Of a stretch of 64,000 nucleotides of DNA, positions 43,329 to 51,670 are shown piece by piece. How positions within the stretch are numbered: position 1 is the first letter of the stretch; every line of letters starts with the position of its first letter. A model generated the notes under the pieces. The model was not told the origin of the DNA. It worked only from the letters and a program-made list of their open reading frames with translations, and ran no database searches. The translations under genes were made by a program, and so were the position numbers. Location of the stretch: contig NZ_JAAXYO010000036.1 in assembly GCF_018854015.1 (NCBI RefSeq), positions 11,031 to 75,030 of the forward strand, read 5' to 3'. This DNA is from Igneacidithiobacillus copahuensis (GTDB lineage Bacteria > Pseudomonadota > Gammaproteobacteria > Acidithiobacillales > Acidithiobacillaceae).

Positions 43329-44365
43329 GCCTCACCTCCCTGCAATTCCCGCTCGATCTGCTCAATGCTGGGCAGGCTGGTTTTGAGGGGGTCGGGCAGC
43401 GATTGGATCAGTTTGTATTCGGCAATACCCATCGGTTGGCTTTTGTCGCCCAGGGCGTATTCGGCCACCACCTTGTTTTTGCTCTTGCACAGCAACAGGC
43501 CGATGGTGGGGTTGTCCAGTTCGTGCTTCACCTGCTTGTCCACAGCGGTCATGTAAAACCCTAGTTGCCCCAGATGCTCGGGTTTGAACTTGCCTCCCTT
43601 GAGTTCGACCACCACATAGCAGCGCAATTTTAGGTGGTAAAACAGCAGGTCAATGAAAAATTCGTCACCCCCCACATCCAGCAACACCTGCCGACCGACG
43701 AAGGCAAAGCCCGCGCCCAACTCCAGCAGAAATTCGGTGATATGTTTGACCAAGGCACGCTCAACCTCGTGTTCTTGCGCTTCGTCGGTCAGGCTCAGAA
43801 AGTCGAAACGGTAAGGGTCTTTGAGGGATTCGCGTGCCAGATCGGACTGGGGTTTGGGCAAATGGGCATCAAAGTTGGTGATGGCTGAACCGCTGCGTTC
43901 GTGCAGGCGGGTTTCGATTTGCATCACCAGCACATTGCGCGACCAGTTGTGCTCAATGGCCTTTGCGGCGTACCAACGGCGCGCTTCGGGGCTGGACAGC
44001 TTGTCCAGCAGCGCCAATTGGTGATACCACGGCAGTTGTGCAAGCACCGCTTGCACAAATTCGGCATCGGGCCAAGCCTCTGCGAAGGCACGCATGTATT
44101 TGAGATTGCGCGGCGAAAACCCTTTCATGTCGGGGAAGGCGGCGCGTAAATCGTGCGACAGCCGTTCAATTACTTTTGCGCCCCAACCTTGTTCCTGTTG
44201 CCGGAGCAAAATATCCTGACCCATTTGCCAGTACAGCAACACCAGTTCGCGATTAACGGCCAGCGCGGTCCGCTGCTGGGCGCTGTGGATTCTGGCTTTT
44301 AACTCACTGAGCCAGTCGGCGTAGCCTGCGGGCGCGGGCAACAGTGTGGGGGGCATGTCGCTCAT
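43325..44365 (-). CDS. DUF1016/YhcG-type PD-(D/E)xK nuclease-like protein
   Basis: The 346-residue protein has the two-part YhcG layout: an N-terminal helical DUF1016 domain (ELVLLYWQMGQDI, GFSPRNLKYMRAFAEAW, LPWYHQLALLDKL) and a C-terminal PD-(D/E)xK-type nuclease domain (DEFFIDLLFYHLKLRCYVVVELKGG). Such proteins occur in type I restriction and other defence loci; the function is not settled. It is translated from the hsdM stop (four-base overlap) and overlaps the hsdS start, so it is an integral member of the operon. Confidence 0.88.
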   Translation of the reverse strand: MSDMPPTLLPAPAGYADWLSELKARIHSAQQRTALAVNRELVLLYWQMGQDILLRQQEQGWGAKVIERLSHDLRAAFPDMKGFSPRNLKYMRAFAEAWPDAEFVQAVLAQLPWYHQLALLDKLSSPEARRWYAAKAIEHNWSRNVLVMQIETRLHERSGSAITNFDAHLPKPQSDLARESLKDPYRFDFLSLTDEAQEHEVERALVKHITEFLLELGAGFAFVGRQVLLDVGGDEFFIDLLFYHLKLRCYVVVELKGGKFKPEHLGQLGFYMTAVDKQVKHELDNPTIGLLLCKSKNKVVAEYALGDKSQPMGIAEYKLIQSLPDPLKTSLPSIEQIERELQGGEA

Positions 44366-45933
44366 CCGTTTACTTCCGCACCTTCAATCTCGGCGACGAT
44401 GGCATCAATCTCCTTGCGCAGCTTATCGATTCGGGCAACGGTGGTTTTCAGCTCGGCATTGAGCTGGGCAATGTCCACCGCTTCGCGGGTGTCTTTGGCT
44501 TCGACATAGCTGCTGACGGACAGGTTGTAATCGTTGGCGGCCACCTGCTCGAAGGGTACGGATTGCGCGAAGTGCTCGATGTTCGCCTTGCTATCAAACA
44601 CCGCCATGATCTGCTCGATATGCGTGTCCAGCAGCACATTGTTATTGGTTTCTTTCTTGAACAGGCCACTGGCGTCGATGAACTGGGTGCGGGTGTCGGC
44701 TTTGTGTTTGGACAGCACCAGAATATTCACCGCAATGGTGGTGCCAAAGAACAGGTTGGGCGCGAGCGAGATCACGGTTTCGACATAGTTGTTGTCGACC
44801 AGGTATTGGCGGATCTTCTGCTCGGCCCCGCCACGGTAAAAGATGCCGGGGAAGCAGACGATGGCGGCGCGCCCCTTGGCCGAGAGGTAGCTAAGCGCGT
44901 GCAGCACAAAGGCAAAGTCGGCTTTGGATTTGGGCGCCAGTACCCCCGCTGGGGCAAAGCGCTCGTCGTTGATGAGGGTGGGGTCGTCGCTGCCGATCCA
45001 CTTCACCGAATAGGGCGGGTTGGAAACGATGGCATCAAAGGGCTTCTCATCGCTAAAGTGGGGGTCGATCAGGGTGTTGCCCAACTGGATGTTGAATTTG
45101 TCGTAGTTGATGTTGTGCAAGAACATATTCATCCGCGCCAGGTTGTAGGTGGTATGGTTGATTTCTTGCCCGTAAAAACCGTCTTCGATGATGTGCGCGT
45201 CAAAATGCTTTTTGGCTTGCAGCAGCAGCGAGCCCGAGCCGCAGGCGGGGTCGTAAATCTTGTTGACGCTGGTTTGGCCGTGCATGGCGAGCTGGGCAAT
45301 CAGCTTGGAGACATGCTGTGGGGTGAAGAACTCGCCACCCGATTTACCCGCATTGGCCGCGTAGTTGGAAATGAGGAATTCATAGGCATCGCCAAAGAGG
45401 TCGATGTGACTGGCGTCAAAATCGCCCCCATGAAGATCACCAAAATCCAGCTCGGCCACACCTTTGAGCACAGCGGCGAGGCGGGTGTTCTTGTCTTTGA
45501 CGGTATTGCCAAGGCGGTTGCTGGTGGTGTCGAAATCGGCAAACAGTCCTTTGATGTCTTGCTCAGACGGGTAGCCATTCGCGGAGGCTTCTATGGCTGC
45601 AAAGATGGCAGCCAGGTCGGTATTCAGACTCTCGTTGGTGTTGGCCTTGGCCGCGACCTTGGCGAAGAGCTGGCTGGGGTAGATGAAGTAGCCCTTGGTC
45701 TTGATGGCGTCGTCTTTGATGTCCGGTGTGATGACGCTGTCGGGCAGCTCGGCATAGTTGATGCTGTCATCATCGCCTTCGATGTAGGCCGCAAAGTTTT
45801 CACTGATGAAGCGGTAAAACAGGCTGCCGAGCACGTATTGCTTAAAGTCCCAGCCATCGACGGCGCCGCGCACATCGTTCGCGATTTGCCAGATGCGGCG
45901 TTGCAGTTCGGCGCGTTGCTGAATGCTGCTCAT
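44362..45933 (-). CDS. hsdM: Type I DNA methyltransferase subunit M
   Basis: The 523-residue N6-adenine methyltransferase has SAM motif I DPACGSGSLLLQA (228-240) and the catalytic NPPY (305-308), plus the N-terminal domain common to type IC HsdM proteins. It modifies the host target and forms M2S with HsdS. It is the first gene of the operon. The upstream 157 bp hold no clear promoter; an ACAGGA ribosome site precedes the ATG. Confidence 0.95.
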   Translation of the reverse strand: MSSIQQRAELQRRIWQIANDVRGAVDGWDFKQYVLGSLFYRFISENFAAYIEGDDDSINYAELPDSVITPDIKDDAIKTKGYFIYPSQLFAKVAAKANTNESLNTDLAAIFAAIEASANGYPSEQDIKGLFADFDTTSNRLGNTVKDKNTRLAAVLKGVAELDFGDLHGGDFDASHIDLFGDAYEFLISNYAANAGKSGGEFFTPQHVSKLIAQLAMHGQTSVNKIYDPACGSGSLLLQAKKHFDAHIIEDGFYGQEINHTTYNLARMNMFLHNINYDKFNIQLGNTLIDPHFSDEKPFDAIVSNPPYSVKWIGSDDPTLINDERFAPAGVLAPKSKADFAFVLHALSYLSAKGRAAIVCFPGIFYRGGAEQKIRQYLVDNNYVETVISLAPNLFFGTTIAVNILVLSKHKADTRTQFIDASGLFKKETNNNVLLDTHIEQIMAVFDSKANIEHFAQSVPFEQVAANDYNLSVSSYVEAKDTREAVDIAQLNAELKTTVARIDKLRKEIDAIVAEIEGAEVNG

Positions 45934-46021
45934 AGTCGATGTCCTGTTGAATCGTTCATTTGGTTCCCAATTGGATTTCCTTTGCGCTGAAAATCTACCA
46001 GAGACGCGCTCTACGGACCAT

Positions 46022-46053
46022 GTTCCCGAAGGTCCAGGGTGGGATATGGGAAC
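46022..46053. repeat. Inverted repeat between hsdM and the MFS stop
   Basis: GTTCCC (46022-46027) and GGGAAC (46048-46053) flank a 20-base loop. There is no T-run, so it is not a good terminator. It may be a structural remnant near the island's right border. Confidence 0.3.
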
Positions 46054-46065
46054 CTGCAGGAAGGG

Positions 46066-47418
46066 TTATTCCTGATGCGCTCTGGAGTCGTCCCGCGCAA
46101 ACGAGGCGCTGATCTCTTCCAGGGTCAGGCCTCGGGTCTCCGGAACACGGCGCCAGGTGTACCAAGCGGCAACGAGGGAGGCTAGGGCATAGAGAAAAAA
46201 GGTCTGGCCCTCGCCCAACCAGTGCATCAGACTGAGAAATACGCCGGTGACCAGCATATTGCTGAGCCAGTTGACGATGGTCGCGAGCCCCATGGCCCGT
46301 CCGCGCAGGCCAGTCGGGAAGATCTCGCTGATCAGGAGCCAGAAAACCGGGCCGATGCCAATGGCAAAGAAGGCGACATAAGCTGCTACGGCGAAGGCCA
46401 GCAGATACAGGAAGGCTCCCTGCGCCTGTGCCAGCATACAACTGGCAAGGGTCAATAAACTCGCAAACATGCCAAGAAAGCTGGTTAACAGTAGCGGTCG
46501 TCGTCCAATCCGATCCAGCCAGCGCAGAGCCAGCAGGGTCGCGAAGAAGTTGATGGTGCCGATCCCTACCGTGGCAATGATCTCCCCGTCGGTCGAGGTA
46601 AAGCCAGCGGCATGAAAGATGATGGGTGCGAAGTAGAGCACCACGTTGATGCCGGTGATCTGCTGAAAGATGGCCAGCACCAGGGCGATCTGCAAGGGCC
46701 GTCGTTGCGCCAGGAGTGCCCGCCACGGCAGACTGCGCTGGCCTGGATTATTGGCGGCCAGTTCCTGCCATTGCGTTGCGGCAGGATCGAGACGCAGGCC
46801 TTGCAGGGCCTGTCTCGCTGCCTCGGAGCGACCCATTTGCAGCAGCCAGCGCGGACTTTCCGGCAGCAACAGAACGCCAAGCAGCAAAACGATCGCTGGT
46901 AGCGCTCCCAGAGCGAACATCCAACGCCACCCGGCGCTACTGTCGGCAAAAGCCAGACTGATCAGATAGGCGATGAGGATTCCCACGGTAATGAGCAGCT
47001 GATTGATGGTGACGATGGCGCCACGCTGTTTGGCGGGGGTGATTTCCGCGAGATAGAGGGGGGTGACCGTTGAGCTGAGTCCGATCCCCAGGCCCAGACA
47101 GGCGCGCCCCAGGAAGAGCAGCGGGATGCTGTTGGCGAGGGCCGCCAGCAGAGACCCCACGGCAAAGAGCAGGGCCGCGAGGGCGATGATCCGTCGTCGC
47201 CCAAAGCGATCGGCCAGGACTCCAGCCAGGGCGGCGCCAAGGGCTGCGGCGGCCAGGGCGATGGCGACAAACAGGCCGGCACTGCTGGCATCCAGGGAAA
47301 AGACATGGCGCAGAAAGAGCAAGGCGCCGGCCACGATGGCCGTGCCATAGCCAAAAAGCAGGCCACCAAGCCCAGCAATTCCGGCAATCAGGGCAAAAGA
47401 AGTAGCGCCACGTTGCAT
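46066..47418 (-). CDS. MFS sugar porter (major facilitator, sugar-transporter family)
   Basis: The 450-residue protein has 12 predicted membrane helices and the sugar-porter signatures: GYGTAIVAGAL, DRFGRRR (first loop), PESPRWLL after helix 6, the QQITGINVVLYFAP segment in helix 7 and PETRGLTLEE at the end. It would be a proton-coupled sugar symporter. It follows the ABC ATPase gene by 24 bp, so it may be the last gene of the sugar unit. Its 3' end (46091-46143) is duplicated at the far side of the restriction island. Confidence 0.92.
   Translation of the reverse strand: MQRGATSFALIAGIAGLGGLLFGYGTAIVAGALLFLRHVFSLDASSAGLFVAIALAAAALGAALAGVLADRFGRRRIIALAALLFAVGSLLAALANSIPLLFLGRACLGLGIGLSSTVTPLYLAEITPAKQRGAIVTINQLLITVGILIAYLISLAFADSSAGWRWMFALGALPAIVLLLGVLLLPESPRWLLQMGRSEAARQALQGLRLDPAATQWQELAANNPGQRSLPWRALLAQRRPLQIALVLAIFQQITGINVVLYFAPIIFHAAGFTSTDGEIIATVGIGTINFFATLLALRWLDRIGRRPLLLTSFLGMFASLLTLASCMLAQAQGAFLYLLAFAVAAYVAFFAIGIGPVFWLLISEIFPTGLRGRAMGLATIVNWLSNMLVTGVFLSLMHWLGEGQTFFLYALASLVAAWYTWRRVPETRGLTLEEISASFARDDSRAHQE
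46091..46143. repeat. Right copy of the 53-bp direct repeat (in the intact MFS gene)
   Basis: Read on minus it encodes the MFS segment PETRGLTLEEISASFARD, after which the coding continues with DSRAHQE and stop at 46066. See the left copy at 38303-38355 for the three differences. Confidence 0.9.
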
Positions 47419-47442
47419 GGCTCTGCCCCGTTACGAGGATGG

Positions 47443-48558
47443 TTACGCCAGTCGGGAGCCATTTTCGGGATCGAAAAAGACCGCCCGCTCCATATGAAAA
47501 CTCAGGGTACAGCGGGATCCGATCTGTAAGTGGGTACTCGGATGTACCCGTGCCACCAGGCTGTGGCCATCCAGGCGGGTAAATACCAGGGTATCGGGGC
47601 CGGTGGGCTCGAGCAGCTCCACGTCGAGCTCGATACTGTGCAAGGCTTCGCCCTCGCGCGCACTGCCGGGATCGGTGATCTGCTCGGGACGGATTCCCAG
47701 TGTAATGCGGCGTCCCAACTGACCGCGTAGGGCCCCCTGCATTTTTGGCGGTACGGGAAGAAGGTTTCCGTCGCCCTCGGCACCAGCCACTCGCAGGCAC
47801 AGCCCCGATGCCTCTTCGCGCGGGACCACGGGCAGAAAGTTCATGGAAGGGGAGCCCATGAAACCCGCCACAAAGCGGTTGGCCGGATCGTTGTAGATAC
47901 TCTCGGGACTGCCCAGTTGTTGGATGACACCCTCATTCATCACGGCGATGAGATCGCCCATGGTCATCGCCTCGATCTGGTCATGGGTGACGTAGACCAT
48001 GCTGGTTTGCAGCTGCTGGTGCAGGCGCTTGATCTCGCTGCGCATTTCCACTCGCAATTTGGCATCGAGATTGGACAGTGGTTCGTCGAAGAGAAAGAGG
48101 GTGGGTCGGCGGGCGATGGCGCGGCCGATGGCGACCCGCTGCTGCTGACCCCCGGAAAGCTGGCGGGGTCGGCGGTCAAGCAGATGTTCGATTTGCAGCA
48201 TGCGCGCGACATCCATGAGGATCTGCTCCCGCTCTGCCTTGGGCACCTTGCGATTTTCCAGGGCGAAAAGGATGTTGTTGCGCACAGTCATCGACGGATA
48301 GAGGGCGTAGGACTGAAAGACCATGGCAATGTCCCGATCCTTGGGACTGAGTCCGTTCAGTCGGCGATCGTTGAGCAGGATGTCTCCCCCACTTTCCTGT
48401 TCCAGACCGGCGATGATGTTGAGCAAGGTCGTCTTGCCGCAGCCGGAAGGACCAATCAGCACCAGAAACTGATTTTCTCCGGTCTCGATATTGATGCCAT
48501 GCAGGACTTCATCCTTGCCATAGCTTTTGTGAATGTCCTGCAAAATGAGCTTACCCAT
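47443..48558 (-). CDS. Sugar ABC transporter ATPase (MalK/GtsD-like)
   Basis: The 371-residue ATPase has Walker A GPSGCGKTT, signature LSGGQQQRVAIGRAI, Walker B LFLFDEPLSNLD and a C-terminal OB-fold regulatory domain (about residues 240-371), the length of MalK/UgpC/GtsD proteins. It powers the two upstream permeases and lies three bases after the second permease. It pairs by context with a glucose-type binding protein. Confidence 0.9.
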   Translation of the reverse strand: MGKLILQDIHKSYGKDEVLHGINIETGENQFLVLIGPSGCGKTTLLNIIAGLEQESGGDILLNDRRLNGLSPKDRDIAMVFQSYALYPSMTVRNNILFALENRKVPKAEREQILMDVARMLQIEHLLDRRPRQLSGGQQQRVAIGRAIARRPTLFLFDEPLSNLDAKLRVEMRSEIKRLHQQLQTSMVYVTHDQIEAMTMGDLIAVMNEGVIQQLGSPESIYNDPANRFVAGFMGSPSMNFLPVVPREEASGLCLRVAGAEGDGNLLPVPPKMQGALRGQLGRRITLGIRPEQITDPGSAREGEALHSIELDVELLEPTGPDTLVFTRLDGHSLVARVHPSTHLQIGSRCTLSFHMERAVFFDPENGSRLA

Positions 48559-48561
48559 ACG

Positions 48562-49404
48562 TTATCCTTTTACCGCGCCGCCGGTCAGGCCGCGCACGAA
48601 ATATTTTCCGGCCAATAAATAGACCACCAGAGTGGGTATGGCAGCAATCAGCGCTGCGGCCATATCGACATTCCACATATGCACGCTGGTGACGGTATCG
48701 ACGAGGTCGTTGATGGCAACCGTAACCGGCTGTTGATCGCTGTTGGTAAAGACGACACCAAAGAGGAAGTTGTTCCAGATCATGGTGAACTGCCAGATTG
48801 CCGTCACCATGATGATGGGCGTGCTCAATGGCAACATGACGCGCCAGAAGATGCGGAAAAAGCCGGCTCCATCGACCCGCGCGGCACGCACCAGATCGTG
48901 CGGAATGCTGACATAATAATTGCGGAAAAAGAGGGTGGTAAATGCCAAACCATAGATGATATGGACCATGACCAAACCAGGGATCAGGGTACCGGCAATA
49001 TGCAATTTTCCCTGTACCCAGGCCATCGGCAACAAGATGATCTGAAATGGAAATACGGTGCCGAGCAGTAGTAGATAGAAAATGATATTGGCGCCACGAA
49101 AACGCCAGTGGGTCAGGATGTACCCGTTGATGGCGCCGATTGCGGTAGAGATGATGACCGCCGGAATCACCAGCTCAAACGAGTTGATAAAGAACGGATG
49201 AATGCCCTGATTGCTGGCGCCGATGGTGGCCCCACTCCAGGCATGTCGCCAGGCGTAGAGGTCAAACTGCCGGGGCAGGGCCAGGATGCCCTGATTGTAG
49301 ATTTCCGGCATGGTTTTGAAGGACGTCACCAGCATGATGTAGAGCGGTAATAGAAAAAACAACGCGGCAAGCGTCAGAAGCAAGTAGATCGGCAAACGGC
49401 GCAT
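48562..49404 (-). CDS. Sugar ABC transporter permease (MalG/GtsC-like)
   Basis: The 280-residue protein has six membrane segments and the CUT1 EAA loop (VRAARVDGAGFFRIFWRVMLP) that docks to the ATPase. The start overlaps the stop of the other permease by one base (TGATG). It is the second membrane subunit of the sugar importer. Confidence 0.9.
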   Translation of the reverse strand: MRRLPIYLLLTLAALFFLLPLYIMLVTSFKTMPEIYNQGILALPRQFDLYAWRHAWSGATIGASNQGIHPFFINSFELVIPAVIISTAIGAINGYILTHWRFRGANIIFYLLLLGTVFPFQIILLPMAWVQGKLHIAGTLIPGLVMVHIIYGLAFTTLFFRNYYVSIPHDLVRAARVDGAGFFRIFWRVMLPLSTPIIMVTAIWQFTMIWNNFLFGVVFTNSDQQPVTVAINDLVDTVTSVHMWNVDMAAALIAAIPTLVVYLLAGKYFVRGLTGGAVKG

Positions 49405-50294
49405 CAGACTTTCCTCCGTGCATCGAGGATCACAAAGGGAACTACCACCACCATCATGATGGCCAGCATGATCAAGGCGCTGGCTGCCCCCACCCCCATC
49501 TCGCCGCGCTCAAAGGAAAAAACATACATGAAGATCGTCGGAACGTTGGTGCTGTAGCCAGGACCGCCGCCGGTGAGCGCAATGATCAGACCGAAGGCCT
49601 TGATGGCCAGTCCCGCGCTGAGGATGAATGCCACAAAAAATGTTGGCGCCAGATTGGGGAGAATCACTCGTCGATAAATGCGCAGAGTCCCAGCACCGTC
49701 GATGCGTGCCGCCTTGACGATATCGGGACTGATGCCGCGCAGGCCGGCCAAAAAGATCGCCATCATGAAGCCGGAGGTCTGCCAGACGGCGGCAATGACC
49801 ACGGTGTAGATGGCGAGGTCTGGATCATCGATCCAGGCGAACTGGAAATGGGTGAAGCCCAGGGAGCGAACGATCGCCTGGACGCCAAAATTGGGGTCGA
49901 GCAGCCAGCGCCAGGCGACCCCGGTCACCACGGCGGAGATGGCCATGGGGTAGAGAAAGACCACCTGAAATAGGCGTTCCCCACGGATCCGCTGGTCGAG
50001 AAGAATGGCGAGCAGCAGACCGATGGCCATGGATATGGCCACATACAGCCCGCCGAAAATTCCCAGGTTGCTCAGGGAACGCCACCAGCGGCTGCTGCCG
50101 AAGAGGTCGTTATAATTGGCAAGACCAATGAAGTGGTTGCTGGGCAGAATCGTGGATCGCGTCAAAGATAGCCACACGGTCCAGAGAATGAAGGCGTAGA
50201 TGAAAAAAATGGCCGCCAGTACGGTAGGTGACAGCATCAGACCCGCTATGACTTGGTCCTTGCCACCGATACGCTGCATCACGGAATGTGCCAT
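49404..50294 (-). CDS. Sugar ABC transporter permease (MalF/GtsB-like)
   Basis: This 296-residue permease has membrane helices throughout and the EAA motif VKAARIDGAGTLRIYRRVILP. ATG 50294 (residues MAHSVMQRI) has a good AAGGGGAGG ribosome site; the frame extends upstream through weak sequence. It forms the first membrane subunit with the MalG-like gene. A hairpin separates it from the gtsA-like gene. Confidence 0.9.
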   Translation of the reverse strand: MAHSVMQRIGGKDQVIAGLMLSPTVLAAIFFIYAFILWTVWLSLTRSTILPSNHFIGLANYNDLFGSSRWWRSLSNLGIFGGLYVAISMAIGLLLAILLDQRIRGERLFQVVFLYPMAISAVVTGVAWRWLLDPNFGVQAIVRSLGFTHFQFAWIDDPDLAIYTVVIAAVWQTSGFMMAIFLAGLRGISPDIVKAARIDGAGTLRIYRRVILPNLAPTFFVAFILSAGLAIKAFGLIIALTGGGPGYSTNVPTIFMYVFSFERGEMGVGAASALIMLAIMMVVVVPFVILDARRKV

Positions 50295-50319
50295 GAACCT
50301 CCCCTTTTTGTGATGGAAC

Positions 50320-50348
50320 GGCATCCCGCCGCGGCTGGGCGGGATGCC
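50320..50348. other. Strong intercistronic hairpin between binding-protein and permease genes
   Basis: GGCATCCCGCC (50320-50330) pairs perfectly with GGCGGGATGCC (50338-50348) around a seven-base loop. No T-run follows on minus, so it is more likely an mRNA 3' stabiliser or partial attenuator that raises binding-protein over permease expression, as in other ABC operons. Confidence 0.75.
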
Positions 50349-50366
50349 TGCGCTCTACTGCATTTC

Positions 50367-51647
50367 CTAGTCCTGGCTCTTGGCTACCTCTACGCGCTTT
50401 GCCATTGCCGCGGCGGCCGCCTGGGGGCTCTCGTTGGAAGTATAGAACTGATCGAGAGAGTCGATGAAGGCGCCAGTTGGCGGACCATAGGTGGACATGT
50501 TCTGCGAGAAGCTCGGCACCAGATTATGCTCCTTGCTGGCGGTGAGGAACTGCGCGCGCGACTTCAACTGGCAGGGGTTATAGCCCTTCAGCGACACATT
50601 CATCAAATCGGGGATCGAGCCCTTATATTTGTTGAAGAGCAACTGGAACTTGGGGCTGGTCATGGTCTCCGCCAGTTTGATCGTCGCCTCGCGACCAGCG
50701 GCACTATGCTGGCGGAAAAAGATGAAGCTATCGACATTGTAGATGAAATCATTAGCAGTACCGGGGAAGGCGACACAGCCAACCTTGGGGCCACCCGGAG
50801 TCACCCCCAGAAACTCGAACTGACCATTGGCCCAATCGCCCATGATCTGGAACGCCGCCTGGCCATGGGCGACCAGACCCGTGTCGTAGTTCCAAGTACG
50901 TCCTGCCAGCGACTTCGGGGTATATTTCTCGATCTGGCGCAGACGCTCCAGGGCCTTGACCATGGTCGGGCTGTCGATGGCCTTGGCATCGAGCTTGACG
51001 AAGACGTCGCGGTACCACTCCGGACCCCCGGTTTCCAGGGCGATGGGATCAAATTCCGTGGCAATCATCCAGCCATTGCCCCCGCCGGCCATTGGTATCA
51101 TGCCCTTGGCCTGTACCTTGGCGAGGTCGGCAATCAGCTCATCCCAGTCCTTGGGTGGCGTCTTGATGCCGGCCTTGGTAAGCACCGCGCGGTTGTACCA
51201 GAGCCAGTTCAGACGATGCAGATCCATCGGGGCCGCGACATAATTCCCCTTGTATTTCATGTAATTGTCGATTTCTGTCGGGATGTTCTGATCCCAGTCG
51301 CCCGCCTTGGCGGCGGCATCGACATTGGCCAGCAGCCCCGTATGTCCCCATTGCTGGATCTCTACCCCCTTGATTTGCGCCGCCCCGGGCGTCTCGCCTT
51401 CCATCAGACGGGTTTTCAGGATGGTACGCGCCTGCGCGCCACCACCACCGGCGATTGCATCGTTTTTGATGTTCACTCCCTGGGCCTTCATCATCTGCAC
51501 CAGCACATTCATTGCCTTGGCTTCCGAGCCGGCAGTCCACCAGTTGATGACGCTCAAGGAAGTCTGGTCGGCCAGGGCGGGTTCCGCAGCCAGCATAGCC
51601 ATACCCAAGATAGCGAGGGCAAGAGCCCGTTTTGCAGGTTGTTTCAT
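50367..51647 (-). CDS. Sugar ABC transporter substrate-binding protein, glucose-type (GtsA-like)
   Basis: The 426-residue protein has a Sec signal (cut near ALA-DQ) and CUT1-family fold motifs. LSVINWWTAGSEAKAMNVL, GVEIQQWGHTGLL and the PMDLHRLNWLWYN segment resemble Pseudomonas GtsA, which binds glucose or mannose. It precedes the permeases and follows an OprD-like porin by 23 bp, so an outer-membrane-to-cytoplasm uptake route is encoded together. The sugar is inferred from family resemblance. Confidence 0.85.
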   Translation of the reverse strand: MKQPAKRALALAILGMAMLAAEPALADQTSLSVINWWTAGSEAKAMNVLVQMMKAQGVNIKNDAIAGGGGAQARTILKTRLMEGETPGAAQIKGVEIQQWGHTGLLANVDAAAKAGDWDQNIPTEIDNYMKYKGNYVAAPMDLHRLNWLWYNRAVLTKAGIKTPPKDWDELIADLAKVQAKGMIPMAGGGNGWMIATEFDPIALETGGPEWYRDVFVKLDAKAIDSPTMVKALERLRQIEKYTPKSLAGRTWNYDTGLVAHGQAAFQIMGDWANGQFEFLGVTPGGPKVGCVAFPGTANDFIYNVDSFIFFRQHSAAGREATIKLAETMTSPKFQLLFNKYKGSIPDLMNVSLKGYNPCQLKSRAQFLTASKEHNLVPSFSQNMSTYGPPTGAFIDSLDQFYTSNESPQAAAAAMAKRVEVAKSQD

Positions 51648-51670
51648 GATCGTGTTCTCCTCTGTTCGTC

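Larger units (their letters stand above)
38296..46090. mobile_element. Restriction-modification island inserted at the 3' end of a sugar-porter gene
   Basis: Five minus-strand defence genes lie between two copies of a 53-bp direct repeat (38303-38355 and 46091-46143; 50/53 identical). The right copy is the coded C-terminal end of the MFS gene. The left copy encodes the same peptide end plus its own stop and lies only three bases from the convergent flavoprotein stop. This is what remains when an element enters a gene end and supplies a replacement end. No integrase, transposase or tRNA is inside. Gene replacement between paralogous sugar-porter genes is the alternative. Confidence 0.6.

Noticed and set aside
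50320..50348. Hairpin between the gtsA-like and permease genes as a terminator
   Set aside because: No T-run after the stem in the minus direction and the next gene is 25 bp away; annotated as an intercistronic hairpin.
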